Shown: positions 32,223 to 32,286 of the stretch, piece by piece
How the letters are laid out: each line of letters opens with the position of its first letter
Position numbering within the stretch: the first letter of the stretch is position 1
Assembly: GCA_001790205.1 (NCBI GenBank)
Contig: MGBU01000034.1
Span: 1-32,286 of the forward strand
Length of the DNA stretch: 32,286 nucleotides
Reading direction: 5' to 3'
Source: Candidatus Rokubacteria bacterium GWA2_73_35
GTDB lineage: Bacteria > Methylomirabilota > Methylomirabilia > Rokubacteriales > CSP1-6
Position numbers and translations under genes: made by a program
Notes under the pieces: generated by a model
Told to the model about the DNA's origin: nothing
Seen by the model: only the letters and a program-made list of their open reading frames with translations
Databases searched by the model: none

Positions 32223-32286
32223 GTGAGGATCGCAGTCCTCGCGTCCCACGAGGGCACCACGCTGCAGGTCGGGCAAGTTATCAGCA
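32223..32286 (+). CDS. Formyltransferase-like protein (PurN-type), 3' partial, next cassette gene
   Basis: A GTG at 32223, with GAGGAGGG about 10 bases upstream, opens a frame reading V-R-I-A-V-L-A-S-H-E-G-T-T-L-Q before the window ends after 21 codons. This is the N-terminal strand and loop of phosphoribosylglycinamide formyltransferase-like enzymes (M-x-I-x-V-L-x-S-x-x-G-T/S-x-L-Q). It starts 25 bases after attC2, so it is probably the payload of the next cassette. The alternative ATG at 32221 meets an immediate TGA. With so little sequence the substrate cannot be judged. Confidence 0.55.
   Translation, partial: MRIAVLASHEGTTLQVGQVIS

Overview
The window is very GC-rich, with G/C at most third codon positions. 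Its gene content is that of a metabolically versatile environmental bacterium: acyl-CoA enzymes, MaoC-type dehydratases, a bis-MGD molybdoenzyme, a LarA-family protein, and many small hydrolase and transporter units. This resembles uncultured soil or groundwater lineages such as Candidatus Rokubacteria/Methylomirabilota. That placement is inferred from gene style and composition; there is no rRNA or other marker gene here.

Layout. 1-1676: several small, overlapping accessory genes (a gene start running off the left edge, a hypothetical ORF, a zinc-ribbon protein, a HEAT-like protein, a small membrane protein) with more relaxed codon use. 1679-8186: an unknown protein, a molybdopterin oxidoreductase divergent from a LarA-like protein, and a large GAF-domain protein. 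8252-13567: a plus-strand run of aldo/keto reductase, FAH-family enzyme, membrane leucine-rich-variant repeat protein, double-hotdog thioesterase, tail-anchored repeat protein and tandem rhodanese. 13586-15709: MFS transporter and alpha/beta hydrolase (minus). 15854-19076: acyl-CoA dehydrogenase, VOC protein, a 184-bp palindrome, and a cobalamin-binding-type radical SAM protein. 18986-22293: alpha/beta hydrolase and glycogen phosphorylase (minus), coupled by a 4-nt overlap. 22382-24441: rhomboid protease and an ICMT-like membrane methyltransferase. 24500-28319: a tightly packed minus-strand operon of class III aminotransferase, PIG-L deacetylase, peroxiredoxin-like protein and tartrate/isocitrate-type dehydrogenase. 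28392-31113: acyl-CoA synthetase and MaoC-like dehydratase. 31114-32286: an integron cassette region.

Two results stand out. First, the peroxiredoxin-like gene (25552-26202) has an in-frame TGA exactly where the family has its first active-site cysteine (W-U-P-Y-C). A hairpin fitting the bacterial SECIS rules lies just downstream, so this looks like a selenoprotein that an automatic annotation would split into two ORFs. Second, two attC recombination sites (31546-31603 and 32142-32198) with the classical inverted-repeat architecture, including an unpaired extrahelical base, frame a 595-bp gene cassette. That cassette holds a pair of overlapping small genes. A second cassette begins after it with the start of a formyltransferase-like gene, and a decayed-looking one precedes it. 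No integrase is in view, so within the window this is a cluster of attC sites without an integrase.

The 184-bp palindrome with perfect 22-bp ends (17439-17622) is a third candidate mobile or structural element.
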